A stretch of 64,000 nucleotides of DNA from Nocardioides sp. Root140 (GTDB lineage: Bacteria; Actinomycetota; Actinomycetes; Propionibacteriales; Nocardioidaceae), in assembly GCF_001426745.1 (NCBI RefSeq), contig NZ_LMFI01000010.1, positions 187,468 to 251,467 on the forward strand, written 5' to 3'. The notes beneath the pieces were generated by a model. That model saw only the letters and a list, made by a program, of their open reading frames with translations, was not told the origin of the DNA and did no database searches. Every line of letters begins with the position of its first letter. The first letter of the stretch is position 1. The translations under genes were made by a program, and so were the position numbers. Positions 15,343 to 25,311 of the stretch are shown in pieces.

Positions 15343-15443
15343 GCTGGGAGACCTTAGTCGCGCACTGTGACCCGTGCCACGCTCTGCCCACCCGCGGGAG
15401 GAAACGGGTGGGCGAACGGGTGGTTCCACCCGCGCCCCGGCCG

Positions 15444-15459
15444 TGTGACCGCGGTCACG
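15444..15459. promoter_or_regulatory. Crp/GlxR-type site
   Basis: TGTGACCGCGGTCACG matches the CRP/GlxR consensus TGTGA-N6-TCACA with one mismatch and contains a perfect 14-bp palindrome. It lies 29 bases upstream of the monooxygenase-esterase start codon, in the region shared with the divergent LuxR gene. Confidence 0.5.
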
Positions 15460-15488
15460 ATGGCGCTCCGCCGACTGGAGGAGAAACC

Positions 15489-18071
15489 ATGACCCAGGAC
15501 CAGACCCACGACGTCATCGTGGTCGGTGCCGGATTCGCCGGCATCTACGCCATCCACAAGTTCCGCGACCAGATGGGCCTCGACGTCCACGCCTTCGATG
15601 CCGCCAGTGACGTCGGCGGCACCTGGTACTGGAACCGGTACCCGGGCGCCCGGGTCGACATCGAGAGCGTGCACTACTCCTACTCCTTCGACGAGCAACT
15701 CCAGCAGGAGTGGCACTGGAGTGAGCGCTACCCGGCGCAGCCCGAGATCCTGGAGTACCTCAACCATGTCGCCGACCGCTTCGACGTACGCCGCGACGTC
15801 ACGTTCGACACCCGGGTCACCTCGGTGACCTGGGACGACGACGCGAGCCTGTGGCGGGTCACCACCGACGACAACCGCGAGCACACCGCACGGTTCTTCG
15901 TCTCCGGCGGCGGCACCCTCTCGGTCCCCAAGACCCCGGACTTCCCCGGCATCGAGACGTTCGCCGGCCGTACCCTGCTGACCGGCAACTGGCGCGAGGA
16001 CGTCGACCTGTCCGGCCAGCGGGTCGGCATCATCGGCACCGGTTCGAGCGGGATCCAGGCGATCAGCGAGATCGCGAAGGTGGCCGACTCCCTCACCGTG
16101 CTGCAGCGCACCCCCAACTTCGCGACCCCTATCGGCAACTACGCCACCGACCCGGCCGAGGAGGCCACCGAGAAGGCGAGTTACGCAGAGCTCCGCGCAG
16201 CGTCACGCAACCACTTCCTCGGCGTGCCGTACTCCGACGTACGGCCGTCTGCCCTCGCGGTGAGCGCGGAGGAGCGCCGGGCGATCTTCGACGACCGCTG
16301 GGACCGCGGCGGCTTCCGCCTCTTCATCGACAGCTTCGCGGACGTGCTGCTCGACCAGGACGCCAACGACACCGCCGCCGACTACATCCGTTCGCGGATC
16401 CGCGAACGGGTCACCGACCCGACCACCGCTGACCTGCTCTCCCCCACGACCTACCCCTACGGGACCAAGCGACCCCCGCTGGAGACGGACTACTACGAGG
16501 CGTTCAACCGCGACAGTGTCTCGCTGGTGGACGTCGCCGCGAACCCGATCGCCGCGGTCGTGCCCGAGGGCGTGCGACTTGCCGACGGTTCGGTCCACGA
16601 GTTCGACGTGCTCATCCTGGCCACCGGGTTCGACGCCTGCACGGGCCCCCTGCTGGCGATGGACATCACCGGGCGTCACGGCGTACGGCTGGCCGACGAG
16701 TGGGCCGACGGCCCGCAGACCTACCTCGGCGTCACGGTGCACGGCTTCCCGAACCTGTTCATGGTGACCGGCCCGCAGAGCCCGTCGGTGCTCTACAACA
16801 TGCCGTTGGCGATCGAGGACCACATAGACCTCATCGGCGACACGATCAGCTACATGGCCCAGCACGGCCACCACGTCATCGACGCCAGCGAGCAGGCGCA
16901 GGACCAGTGGGTCGCGGAGACCACGGCCATCTCCGAGATGACGCTGCTGCCGAAGTCGGCCTCGTCCTGGTACATGGGTGCCAACATCCCCGGCAAGCCG
17001 CGTCGCGTCCTCGTCTACCTGGGCGGCGCGCCGCGCTACCGGGCGATCTGCGAGAACGTGCAGGCGCACGACTATCGCGGGTTCCGGTTCGCCGAGACCT
17101 CACGACAGCTGGACGGTGCCGGCTGCTCGCGGGCGCTGGACCCGTCGGTGATGTTCGTGGTCCAGGCGCTCAAGGACCAGCAGTTCACCGGCTTCCGGGC
17201 GGTAGGAGTCGAGGGCACCCGCGCGGTCGTGGAGTCCTTCGTCGAGATGCAGGCCCCGAAGAAGGAGGTCGCTCGCGTCGTCGAGGCGTCGTACGGCGAG
17301 CACGCAGACCAGCGGGTGCGCATCTACACGCCCGAGTCCGACGGTCACGAGAAGCCGGTGCTGGTCTACCTGCACGGTGGCGGCTTCGTCGGCGGCAGCC
17401 TCGACGTGGCCGACGAGCCGGCCCGTGACCTCGCGGTGCGCACCGGAGCGATGGTGGTGTCCGCGACCTACCGCCGCGCTCCGGAACACAGGTTCCCGGC
17501 CGCCCACGACGACGCGTACGCCGCCCTGCTGTGGACGGCGGAGAACATCGCCTCCCACGGCGGTGACGCTCGTCGCATCGCCCTGGCCGGCGACTCGGCA
17601 GGTGGCACCCTCGCCGCCGCCGCTGCGCTCCGGGCCGCGAAGGACGGCCCGGAACTGTCAGGCCTGGTGCTGGTCTACCCGTTGGTCAACGCCAGCATCG
17701 AGACCGCGTCCCGTCAGGAGTTCGCCACCGACCACATCATCGGGCTCGACGACCTTGCGTGGTTCGGCGAGCAGTACGTCGGGTCGCCCGACGACCTGGC
17801 CGACCCGCGCCTGGCCCTGGACACCGCGGACCTGTCGGGACTCCCGCCGACGTTGGTGATCACCAATGAGTGCGACACCCTTCGCGACGAGGCCGAGCTG
17901 CTCGCCGCGAAGATCGCCGAGAGCGGCGTCGACACCCGGGTGGTGCGGTTCGACGGGCTGGCCCACGGCGTCTTCTGGATGTCGCTGGCCGTGGCCCGAT
18001 GCAATGACCAGCGGGCTGCCGCCGCGGACTTCCTGGTGCGTCAGCTCGACCGGGTGCCCGCCGGCGTCTGA
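15489..18071 (+). CDS. Baeyer-Villiger-type monooxygenase fused to an alpha/beta-hydrolase
   Basis: An 860-residue two-enzyme protein. Residues 1-540 resemble phenylacetone/cyclohexanone monooxygenases: FAD motif VVGAGFAGIYAIHKF (about 11-25), GGTWYWNRYPGARVD, NADP motif GIIGTGSSGIQ (180-190), the YGTKRPPLE arginine region and LATGFDACTG. The BVMO fingerprint FxGxxxHxxxW is present at 158-168 except that His is Leu164. Residues about 560-860 form a hormone-sensitive-lipase-type esterase with HGGG (629-632), GDSAGG (Ser703), Asp796 and His826. An ester or lactone made by the first half could be cleaved by the second. A GGAGGAG site precedes the ATG at 15489. Ketone substrate unknown; a hairpin terminator follows. 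Confidence 0.9.
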   Translation: MTQDQTHDVIVVGAGFAGIYAIHKFRDQMGLDVHAFDAASDVGGTWYWNRYPGARVDIESVHYSYSFDEQLQQEWHWSERYPAQPEILEYLNHVADRFDVRRDVTFDTRVTSVTWDDDASLWRVTTDDNREHTARFFVSGGGTLSVPKTPDFPGIETFAGRTLLTGNWREDVDLSGQRVGIIGTGSSGIQAISEIAKVADSLTVLQRTPNFATPIGNYATDPAEEATEKASYAELRAASRNHFLGVPYSDVRPSALAVSAEERRAIFDDRWDRGGFRLFIDSFADVLLDQDANDTAADYIRSRIRERVTDPTTADLLSPTTYPYGTKRPPLETDYYEAFNRDSVSLVDVAANPIAAVVPEGVRLADGSVHEFDVLILATGFDACTGPLLAMDITGRHGVRLADEWADGPQTYLGVTVHGFPNLFMVTGPQSPSVLYNMPLAIEDHIDLIGDTISYMAQHGHHVIDASEQAQDQWVAETTAISEMTLLPKSASSWYMGANIPGKPRRVLVYLGGAPRYRAICENVQAHDYRGFRFAETSRQLDGAGCSRALDPSVMFVVQALKDQQFTGFRAVGVEGTRAVVESFVEMQAPKKEVARVVEASYGEHADQRVRIYTPESDGHEKPVLVYLHGGGFVGGSLDVADEPARDLAVRTGAMVVSATYRRAPEHRFPAAHDDAYAALLWTAENIASHGGDARRIALAGDSAGGTLAAAAALRAAKDGPELSGLVLVYPLVNASIETASRQEFATDHIIGLDDLAWFGEQYVGSPDDLADPRLALDTADLSGLPPTLVITNECDTLRDEAELLAAKIAESGVDTRVVRFDGLAHGVFWMSLAVARCNDQRAAAADFLVRQLDRVPAGV

Positions 18072-18082
18072 CCCGGTGGCGG

Positions 18083-18110
18083 CCGGGCGGTGGCGACACC
18101 CACCGCCCGG
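18083..18110. terminator. Bidirectional hairpin terminator
   Basis: CCGGGCGGTGG (18083-18093) pairs perfectly with CCACCGCCCGG (18100-18110) over a 6-base loop, between the convergent ends of the fusion gene and sulfatase 2. There is no T-run, as is common in this GC range. Confidence 0.7.
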
Positions 18111-18123
18111 TCACCGGCACATC

Positions 18124-19803
18124 TCAGCGGGACAGTGCCCGGCAGACCGCGGGGCGGCACCCGTCGAAGCGTTCGATGCGCCGCTTGAGGTCTCGTACCC
18201 AGGGCTTGGCGTGGTCCTCGGCGAAGACGTTGCGGTCCTCCCACGGCACGTCGTAGCGATAGAGCTCCCACGCATAGTCCGTGCCGCGCCAGTCCTTGTC
18301 GAGGTCGACGCGCACCAGCAGCCCGCGGGCACTGCGCACCGCGATGTAGGACGGCACGACGTCTGTCGACCCACCGGACTCCTTGTCCGGGTCGAACTCG
18401 CCGGGGCGCGCCCTCGACCAGGTGTGCTCGAAGAAGACGTAGCGCCCGCCCCGGGCCTGCGGTGCCCGGAGGCTGGCCGCGAACGACGTGCCGGACCGGA
18501 AGGCCGGACTCTCCAGGCCGGCCAGCTCCTCGAAGGTCGAGGCGAGGTCGATGTTGCTGACGAACTGGGACCGACGGCCGGGCACCACGTCGGGCCCGAC
18601 GACGGCGAGCGGCACCCGTACGTCGGAGTCGTACGGCGTGCCCTTGCCGCCGTTGAGCTGGTGCTGGCCGAGGTGGATCCCGTTGTCGGCGGTGAGCACG
18701 ACGTACGTGTCCGGGCCGACCTCGCGTCGCACGCGGGCGATCAACCGGTCGATCGACTGCACCATCTGGACCCGGTCGCGGTAGTGCCGCAGCGCCGACT
18801 TGTCGGAGAGGATGATCGGGTTCGTGCGCCAGGCCGGTGCCGGCGCCGTTCGCCCGCCGGGACGCAGGTAGGTCGGCGCGTTGTCGTCGCGCGGGTCGTC
18901 GTACCCCAACAGGTCGCGCAGGCTCAGGGAGCCGCAACGCTTCAGGCCACAGTTGCCGCCGTCGAGGTCTCCGCGGGGAGCCCGGTCCCGGAAGGCCGAG
19001 GGGAAGGCGGGACTGCCCGGGTAGGCCTTGCGGATCTGGGCGTGCGAGCCGTAGGTGGCGATCTCGAGGAAGTACGGCGAGGTGTCGTCGCGGTGATCGC
19101 GCAGGAACCGCACCGCCATGTCGGCAGTGACGTTCGTGGCGTAGCCGCGGTCACGCTCCTCGTGCGAGGCGTTCCGCGGTGGCTTGGCGTGGGTGCGCAA
19201 CCGCATCGTGCCGTCCTCGTCGAGGTACGTCGACCGGAAGCCCCAACCGTTGTAGCCACCGCTGAGGATCGCCTGCCAGTCGTCCCAACCGGGCACCTTG
19301 GGCGGCGGGACGATCTTCCCGTTGACCCGGCGCACGTCGTAGACGTTGAGGAACTTGCCGATGAACCCTGTCGTGTAGCCGCTGCCCTGCAGGGCCACGC
19401 TGAACTGCTTGCGCGGGTTGTCGTGCGCGGCGAACGCCGGGTAGCCACCGACGGCGGGCGTTCCGTTGCGGGTGTTGGTGCGCACCCCGGTCTGGTGCGG
19501 CGCCTGCCCGGTCAGCAGCGCGGCCCGCGAGGGGCAGCACAGCGAGTCGACCACGTAGGAGTTCCGGTACGCCGCCCCCTCGCGGACCATGCGCTGCGCC
19601 TCGGGCATCGTCGACAACAGCTCCATGGAGAAGTCGTCCATCAGGATCAGGACGATGTCGGGACGATCGTCCACGCGCTGTTGGGAGATCGTGGCGTCGT
19701 CCCGAACGGCCGCGGGACCGCGCGTCGGCAGGCCGCCGAGCACCAACGCGACGAGCAACAGCACGCCGCAGGACGCAGCGGCTCCCCAGGACCTGCGCCC
19801 CAT
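18124..19803 (-). CDS. Secreted sulfatase, paralogue 2
   Basis: A 559-residue type I sulfatase closely related to the genes at 10220 and 19907. Signal peptide SCGVLLLVALVLGG near residues 11-24; catalytic DSLCCPSRAALLTGQ with the formylglycine cysteine at residue 89; VLTADNGIHLGQHQLNGG further on. The ATG at 19803 is chosen because GGGGGAG stands just upstream and the signal peptide begins there; an earlier in-frame ATG at 19902 lies in the intergenic region. The dyad at 19823-19839 resembles that before sulfatase 1. Natural substrate unknown. Confidence 0.88.
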   Translation of the reverse strand: MGRRSWGAAASCGVLLLVALVLGGLPTRGPAAVRDDATISQQRVDDRPDIVLILMDDFSMELLSTMPEAQRMVREGAAYRNSYVVDSLCCPSRAALLTGQAPHQTGVRTNTRNGTPAVGGYPAFAAHDNPRKQFSVALQGSGYTTGFIGKFLNVYDVRRVNGKIVPPPKVPGWDDWQAILSGGYNGWGFRSTYLDEDGTMRLRTHAKPPRNASHEERDRGYATNVTADMAVRFLRDHRDDTSPYFLEIATYGSHAQIRKAYPGSPAFPSAFRDRAPRGDLDGGNCGLKRCGSLSLRDLLGYDDPRDDNAPTYLRPGGRTAPAPAWRTNPIILSDKSALRHYRDRVQMVQSIDRLIARVRREVGPDTYVVLTADNGIHLGQHQLNGGKGTPYDSDVRVPLAVVGPDVVPGRRSQFVSNIDLASTFEELAGLESPAFRSGTSFAASLRAPQARGGRYVFFEHTWSRARPGEFDPDKESGGSTDVVPSYIAVRSARGLLVRVDLDKDWRGTDYAWELYRYDVPWEDRNVFAEDHAKPWVRDLKRRIERFDGCRPAVCRALSR

Positions 19804-19822
19804 TGTTCTCCCCCGATGTTTC

Positions 19823-19839
19823 TGCAGTCTTTCACTGCA
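19823..19839. promoter_or_regulatory. Operator-like dyad before sulfatase 2
   Basis: TGCAGT-N5-ACTGCA, a 6-bp inverted repeat with the same 5-base spacer as the TGTAGT-N5-ACTACA dyad before sulfatase 1, located 19 bases upstream of the start codon. Confidence 0.45.
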
Positions 19840-19906
19840 TTTTGGCAGGAGACTACCCACGCGCGCAGCGGAATCGGGCATCGACCGGCCGGAGCCGGCC
19901 ATGCGA

Positions 19907-21565
19907 TCAGCGGCTCAAGGACCTGCACACTGCCGGGCGGCACCCGTCGAAGCGTTCGATGCGCCGTTTGAGGTCCTGCACCCACGGCTCGGCGTGGTCT
20001 TCCGCGAAGACGTTGCGGTCCTCCCACGGCACGTCGTAGCGGTAGAGCTCCCATGCGTGGTCAGTGCTGGTCCAGGCGTTGTCGAGGTCGAATCGCACCA
20101 GCAGTCCGCGGGCACTCCGCACGGCGATGAACGACGGGATGATGTCGATGGTGCCGCCGGACCCCTGGTCCGTGTCGACCTCGCCGGGCTGGGTCTTGGC
20201 GTAGGTGTGCTCGAAGAACGCGTAGCGCCCGCCGGCCACCTTCGGCGCGCTCAGCGACCCCGCGAACGAGTTGCCTGCCCGGAACGCCGGACTCTCCACT
20301 CCGGCCAGCGCCTCGAAGGTGGGCGCCAGGTCGATGTTGTTGACGAACTGGTTGCGCGCGCCGGGCTGGACGTCGGGACCGACCACCACCAGCGGAACCC
20401 GGCTGTCGCTGTCGTAGGGCGTGCCCTTGCCGCCGTTGAGCTGGTGCTGGCCGAGGTGGAAGCCGTTGTCTGCCGTGAGGAAGACGTAGGTGTTCGGACC
20501 GACCGCCGCGCGCACCCGCGCGATCAGCCGGTCGATCGACTGCACCATCCGGGCCCGGTCTCGGTAGCGGGTCAGCGCCTGGTCGTCGGTCAGCGAGACC
20601 TCGTTGGTGCGCCAGGCCGGTGCGGGCGACGTACGCCCGTCGCGGTGCAGGTACGTCGGGGCGTTGTCGGTGCGGTCGTCGCCGTACCCGACGAGGTCGT
20701 CGAGGGTGAGGTCACCGCAGGCGGCGAGGCCGCAGTTGCCGCCGGTCGGATCGCCGGCCGGCGCGCGGTCCGCGAACGCCGAGGGGAACTGCGGGCTGTC
20801 GGGGTAGGCGGCCTGGAGCTGGCTGTGCGGTCCGTACGTCGCGATCTCGAGGAAGTACGGCGCGTCCTCGTCGTCGTGGCGCTCGATGAAGTCGATCGCC
20901 TTGTCTGCCGCGACATTCGTGGCGTAGCGCTGGTCGCGGGCCTCGACGGGCTGGGTCAGCGCCGGCTTCGGATGGTTGCGCAGCTGCACGTCGCCGTTGT
21001 CGTCGAGATAGGTGCTCTTGTAGCCCCACCCGTTGTAGCCGCCGCCGAGGATCGCCTCCCAGTCGCTCCATCCCTGCACCTTCGGGGGTGCGACCAGCTC
21101 ACCGTCGACGGTCTTCGCCTCGTAGCGGTTCATGAACTTGCCGATGAACCCGGTCGTGTAGCCGCTGTCCTGCAGGGTCACGCTGAACTGCTTAGCGGTG
21201 TTGCCGTACTGCTCGAACGCCTCGTAGCCACCGATCGGGTTGTCCGGATCGTTGGGCGTGTTGGTCAGGACGCCGGTCTGGTGCGGGGCCTGGCCGGTCA
21301 GCAGGGCCGCCCGCGACGGGCAGCAGAGCGAGTCGATGACGAACGAGTTGTCGTACGACGCGCCCTCGGCCTTCATCTGCTGCGCAGTCGGCATGGTCTC
21401 CAGGAGCTCGGTGGAGAAGTCGTCCATCAGGATGAACACGATGTTGGGGCGGGCCTCGGTCTCATCGTCCGGTGGGGCGCTGCCCGCGGTCGGCGCCGCG
21501 CCCACGAACGTGGCGAGTGCGAGCACGGCCGTCCCGAGGATCGCTGCCACTGTTCTCTTCTTCAC
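19907..21565 (-). CDS. Secreted sulfatase, paralogue 3
   Basis: A 552-residue type I sulfatase. Signal peptide RTVAAILGTAVLALATFVGA at residues 4-23; catalytic IDSLCCPSRAALLTGQ with the presumed formylglycine at Cys81; FLTADNGFHLGQHQLNGG later. The start is a GTG at 21565 with GGAGG 6 bases upstream. It is tandem with paralogue 2 (103-base gap) and divergent from the lipoprotein gene at 21645. It does not carry an obvious copy of the dyad seen upstream of the other two. No formylglycine-generating enzyme is encoded in the window. Confidence 0.88.
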   Translation of the reverse strand: MKKRTVAAILGTAVLALATFVGAAPTAGSAPPDDETEARPNIVFILMDDFSTELLETMPTAQQMKAEGASYDNSFVIDSLCCPSRAALLTGQAPHQTGVLTNTPNDPDNPIGGYEAFEQYGNTAKQFSVTLQDSGYTTGFIGKFMNRYEAKTVDGELVAPPKVQGWSDWEAILGGGYNGWGYKSTYLDDNGDVQLRNHPKPALTQPVEARDQRYATNVAADKAIDFIERHDDEDAPYFLEIATYGPHSQLQAAYPDSPQFPSAFADRAPAGDPTGGNCGLAACGDLTLDDLVGYGDDRTDNAPTYLHRDGRTSPAPAWRTNEVSLTDDQALTRYRDRARMVQSIDRLIARVRAAVGPNTYVFLTADNGFHLGQHQLNGGKGTPYDSDSRVPLVVVGPDVQPGARNQFVNNIDLAPTFEALAGVESPAFRAGNSFAGSLSAPKVAGGRYAFFEHTYAKTQPGEVDTDQGSGGTIDIIPSFIAVRSARGLLVRFDLDNAWTSTDHAWELYRYDVPWEDRNVFAEDHAEPWVQDLKRRIERFDGCRPAVCRSLSR

Positions 21566-21644
21566 GCAAAGCCTCCAAAGTCACCCGAGTCACTATACTT
21601 TTATCACGAGTTTGGCGGAGCCGTGCGCTGGGGAGCATCGCGAC

Positions 21645-23150
21645 ATGCCCCGTCGCCACATCTCCACCCTGGTCGCCGTCCTCGCGGTGCTGCTCCTGAG
21701 CGGCTGCTTCGGTGACGACGAGGAGGAGGCGCTGTCGGCACTCCCCCGGGTCGAGCGCGCCGCGCAGACCAACCCCGACCGGAACGCCGTCGAGGTGGCC
21801 GAGAAGGCCGCCGCCCTCGACCCGTGCGCGCTGTTACGGGCGGCCGATCCAGCGGGCGCGCGTACGACGGGAGCCGTCCCGCAGGCCGACAAGCCCCACT
21901 CCTGCTGGATGTCCGACAGCTCGGTCAAGGCCGACGTCTACACCCTCCTGAGCGAGACGCAACGGCACCGACTGGCCCGACGCGACCTGGCCGGCACCGT
22001 CTCCTACCGAGCCGACCTGGACTCCGGACAGTGCCTCGTCCACCTGCCGATCAGTCACACCCGCGCCATCAGCTTCAGTGGACTGGCACCGTGCGCCACC
22101 GTGACGGCGTACGCCGAAGCCGCCGCCGGCCTGCTGCAGGGCCACCCCGCGCGAGCCACGCGGCCGCGAGGGCTGCAACGCGCCGCGACCTGCGACCTGA
22201 TCGAGCGGGCCGGCCGCACCCCGGTTCCCTACGAGGGCGCGACCAACTACACCGTGCTCGACCGGTGCCAGGACAAGGAGTCAGGGGCCGATCTCGAGCT
22301 CCGGTACCGCAGCACGGACGTGCAGGACTACCAGACGACCCACGAGGTGGCCGGGACGACGGTCCGCGCGAACGGCGACAGCACCGGCTGCTACCTGGAG
22401 TGGACGCTCGGCGAGGCTGACGTCGCCGTGCGTGACGGGGACAAGCTCGTCGCCTTCGTGACCGCCGAGTCGTGCCAGCGGGGCCTCACGTTCGCCAGGG
22501 CCCTGATCCCGACGGCGACGAAGGTCCCGTCCCCGGACCGCGATCCGGTCGACCTCCTCCATGCGTGGGACGAGGCGGACACGTCTGCGGTGGGTGCCTG
22601 CGTCGACATCCAGGACCAGGCAGAGCTGGAGTGTGCTCCGACCGAAGACGCCGACGTGCCGGACAACCGCCGCGACCTCATCATGGAGGCCGAGGCAGAC
22701 CCGAACGTGCTGTGCGCCGCGGCGACGCCCGTCGTGCGCGAGCACTTCGGTGACTCGTTCACCGGCGTGACCACGGTCGCGCCCCCGAACAGCCTGGTGT
22801 TGGCGGCCGACGATGCTCGCGACGGCACCACACAGTGCTCCTTCGCAGATCCGACGCACACCCTGGAGATCTCGGTCGTCATCACCACTGACTCGACGGT
22901 GAAATTCCGCGACGGGGACGAGCTCGGCGGTCACCCGGCCCACGTCAACAGGGACGAGGACGCACGGTCGTACGTCGTCGCACGCGACGCCATGGGCGAA
23001 CCCGGCCTGCTGGCCGTCGACCTGAGGGTCTGGCCGGCACGAGGCAGCGGGATCTACCGAACCTCGAGCGGTGCTCCCGCTCCGGCGGACCGGAAGCCCC
23101 TGGAGGCGGCTGACGCCTTCGTCTCGGATCTCGCCAGGACGCTCCTCTGA
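21645..23150 (+). CDS. Lipoprotein with three DUF3558-like modules
   Basis: A 501-residue predicted lipoprotein: signal with lipobox LLLSGC (Cys about 20), then an acidic linker. Three stretches resemble DUF3558-type modules: one from [15 protein letters not shown] with paired cysteines (SCWM, GQCLVHL), one from [11 protein letters not shown] (DRCQDKE, GCYLEW), one from [13 protein letters not shown] (TTQCSF). The ATG at 21645 starts the signal peptide; earlier in-frame starts would lie in the sulfatase gene. Probably attached to the outer face of the membrane. No function is known. It is divergent from sulfatase 3. Confidence 0.75.
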   Translation: MPRRHISTLVAVLAVLLLSGCFGDDEEEALSALPRVERAAQTNPDRNAVEVAEKAAALDPCALLRAADPAGARTTGAVPQADKPHSCWMSDSSVKADVYTLLSETQRHRLARRDLAGTVSYRADLDSGQCLVHLPISHTRAISFSGLAPCATVTAYAEAAAGLLQGHPARATRPRGLQRAATCDLIERAGRTPVPYEGATNYTVLDRCQDKESGADLELRYRSTDVQDYQTTHEVAGTTVRANGDSTGCYLEWTLGEADVAVRDGDKLVAFVTAESCQRGLTFARALIPTATKVPSPDRDPVDLLHAWDEADTSAVGACVDIQDQAELECAPTEDADVPDNRRDLIMEAEADPNVLCAAATPVVREHFGDSFTGVTTVAPPNSLVLAADDARDGTTQCSFADPTHTLEISVVITTDSTVKFRDGDELGGHPAHVNRDEDARSYVVARDAMGEPGLLAVDLRVWPARGSGIYRTSSGAPAPADRKPLEAADAFVSDLARTLL

Positions 23151-23185
23151 TCCGGAGTCAGGACCGCCCGCCGACCGGAGTAATC

Positions 23186-24886
23186 TTGACGTCCGTGGCC
23201 ACCGAACCTGAATTCCGCTATTCCGACCTGCTCCCGACCGGCAAGGACGACACGCCCTACCGGCTGATCACCACCGAGGGCGTCTCCACGTTCGAGGCGA
23301 ACGGGAAGACGTTCCTGCAGGTCGACCCCGAGGCGATCCAGAAGCTGACCGCGGAGGCGATGCACGACATCAGCCACTACCTGCGCCCGGCCCACCTCGC
23401 GCAGCTGCGCAAGATCATCGACGACCCCGAGGCGTCGGGCAACGACCGCTTCGTGGCCACCGACCTGCTCAAGAACGTCAACATCTCCGCCGGCGGCGTG
23501 CTGCCGATGTGCCAGGACACCGGCACCGCGATCGTGATGGGCAAGAAGTCCGAGGGCGTGCTCACCGGCGCCGACGACGGCGAGGCGATCAGCAAGGGCG
23601 TGTACGACGCGTACACCAAGCTGAACCTCCGCTACTCCCAGCTCGCACCCCTCACGACGTACGAGGAGAAGAACACCGGCACCAACCTGCCGGCCCAGAT
23701 CGAGCTCTACTCCACGGCCCAGGGTGAGAAGGGGCCTGAGTACAAGTTCCTCTTCATGGCCAAGGGTGGCGGCTCGGCCAACAAGTCGTTCCTGTTCCAG
23801 GAGACGAAGGCGATCCTGAACCCCAAGCGGATGCTGGAGTTCCTCGACGAGAAGATCCGCTCGCTCGGCACCGCCGCGTGCCCGCCGTACCACCTGGCCG
23901 TGGTCATCGGCGGCACCAGCGCGGAGTTCGCGCTCAAGACCGCGAAGTACGCGAGCGCGCACTACCTCGACAACCTGCCGACCGAGGGCACGATGAGCGC
24001 CCACGGTTTCCGCGACCTCGAGCTCGAGGACGAGGTCTTCAAGCTCACCCAGTCGTTCGGCATCGGTGCGCAGTTCGGCGGCAAGTACTTCTGCCACGAC
24101 GTCCGCGTGGTCCGGCTCCCCCGCCACGGCGCCAGCTGCCCGGTCGCGATCGCCGTGTCGTGCTCGGCCGACCGCCAGGCGCTGGGCAAGATCACCGCCG
24201 AGGGCGTCTTCCTCGAGCAGCTCGAGACCGACCCGGCGAAGTACCTGCCCGAGCCCAGCGAGGAGCAGCTGGCCGCGGCCGACGACGTCGTGAAGATCGA
24301 CCTCACCCAGCCGATGAGCGAGATCCTCGCCGAGCTGGCCAGGCACCCGGTCAAGACCCGGCTCTCGCTGACCGGCCCGCTGGTGGTCGCCCGCGACATC
24401 GCGCACGCCAAGATCAAGGACCTGCTCGACGCCGGCGAGGAGATGCCGCAGTACCTCAAGGACCACCCCGTCTACTACGCCGGCCCGGCCAAGACGCCCG
24501 AGGGCATGCCGTCGGGCTCGTTCGGTCCGACCACGGCGGGCCGCATGGACTCCTACGTCGACCAGTTCCAGGCGGCCGGTGGCTCGATGGTGATGCTGGC
24601 CAAGGGCAACCGCAGCAAGCAGGTCACCGAGGCGTGCCACACCCACGGTGGTTTCTACCTCGGCTCGATCGGCGGGCCCGCGGCGCGCCTGGCCCAGGAC
24701 TGCATCAAGGACGTCTCGGTGCTGGAGTACGAAGAGCTCGGCATGGAGGCGATCTGGAAGATCGAGGTCGAGGACTTCCCTGCCTTCATCGTGGTCGACG
24801 ACAAGGGCAACGACTTCTTCACCGACCCGTCGGGCGCGGTGAACATCCCGATCTCGGGCATCCGGGTGCGTTCCAAGGAAGACTGA
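23186..24886 (+). CDS. Fumarate hydratase, class I (iron-sulfur)
   Basis: A 566-residue class I fumarase that interconverts fumarate and malate using a [4Fe-4S] cluster. The alpha-domain has [19 protein letters not shown] with the first cluster cysteine; [20 protein letters not shown] and [19 protein letters not shown] match the other conserved parts, and the beta-domain begins near [17 protein letters not shown] at 23186 has GGAG 5 bases upstream; a GTG at 23195 is an alternative start. A class II fumarase lies 6 kb away, so the organism has both oxygen-sensitive and oxygen-stable versions. Confidence 0.94.
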   Translation: MTSVATEPEFRYSDLLPTGKDDTPYRLITTEGVSTFEANGKTFLQVDPEAIQKLTAEAMHDISHYLRPAHLAQLRKIIDDPEASGNDRFVATDLLKNVNISAGGVLPMCQDTGTAIVMGKKSEGVLTGADDGEAISKGVYDAYTKLNLRYSQLAPLTTYEEKNTGTNLPAQIELYSTAQGEKGPEYKFLFMAKGGGSANKSFLFQETKAILNPKRMLEFLDEKIRSLGTAACPPYHLAVVIGGTSAEFALKTAKYASAHYLDNLPTEGTMSAHGFRDLELEDEVFKLTQSFGIGAQFGGKYFCHDVRVVRLPRHGASCPVAIAVSCSADRQALGKITAEGVFLEQLETDPAKYLPEPSEEQLAAADDVVKIDLTQPMSEILAELARHPVKTRLSLTGPLVVARDIAHAKIKDLLDAGEEMPQYLKDHPVYYAGPAKTPEGMPSGSFGPTTAGRMDSYVDQFQAAGGSMVMLAKGNRSKQVTEACHTHGGFYLGSIGGPAARLAQDCIKDVSVLEYEELGMEAIWKIEVEDFPAFIVVDDKGNDFFTDPSGAVNIPISGIRVRSKED

Positions 24887-24971
24887 CCGGCGGACGTGGA
24901 CGACTGAGGGCCTGAGGGAACGCCGGGCGGTCGCCGTACGTTGGCTGGGCAGGCAACGAAAGGAATCCCCC

Positions 24972-25268
24972 ATGCAGTGCCCCACCGACGGCGCCACCCT
25001 CGTGATGAGCGAGCGCAGCGGCATCGAGATCGACTACTGCCCGACCTGTCGCGGCGTCTGGCTCGACCGTGGCGAGCTGGACAAGATCATCGACCGGTCG
25101 ATGACCCAGGCTCCTCCGGCCCCCGCCGCACCTGCTCCCCCGCAGCAGCGGTACGACGACCGCGACCGCTCGTCATCGTCGTACGACCGAGACCGCGACC
25201 GTTCCTACCAGCAGCAGCCCTACCGCAAGAAGAAGAAGGAGAGCTGGCTCAGCGAGCTCTTCGACTGA
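24972..25268 (+). CDS. Small TFIIB-type zinc-ribbon protein
   Basis: A 98-residue protein. Residues 1-45 form a zinc ribbon (CPTDGATLVMSE...YCPTCRGVWLDRGELDKII), the zf-TFIIB family found in many bacteria. The middle is low-complexity Pro/Ala/Gln and Asp/Arg/Ser/Tyr-rich, followed by a KKKK cluster and an acidic end. AAAGGA precedes the ATG. It may bind nucleic acid; the role is unknown. Confidence 0.82.
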   Translation: MQCPTDGATLVMSERSGIEIDYCPTCRGVWLDRGELDKIIDRSMTQAPPAPAAPAPPQQRYDDRDRSSSSYDRDRDRSYQQQPYRKKKKESWLSELFD

Positions 25269-25277
25269 TCCGGCCGC

Positions 25278-25300
25278 CCCGGCATGCCCAGTGTGCCGGG
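25278..25300. terminator. Hairpin between convergent genes
   Basis: CCCGGCA (25278-25284) pairs with TGCCGGG (25294-25300) over a 9-base loop in the short gap between the zinc-ribbon gene and the convergent NTF2-like gene. Confidence 0.5.
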
Positions 25301-25311
25301 CACCGGCCCGG

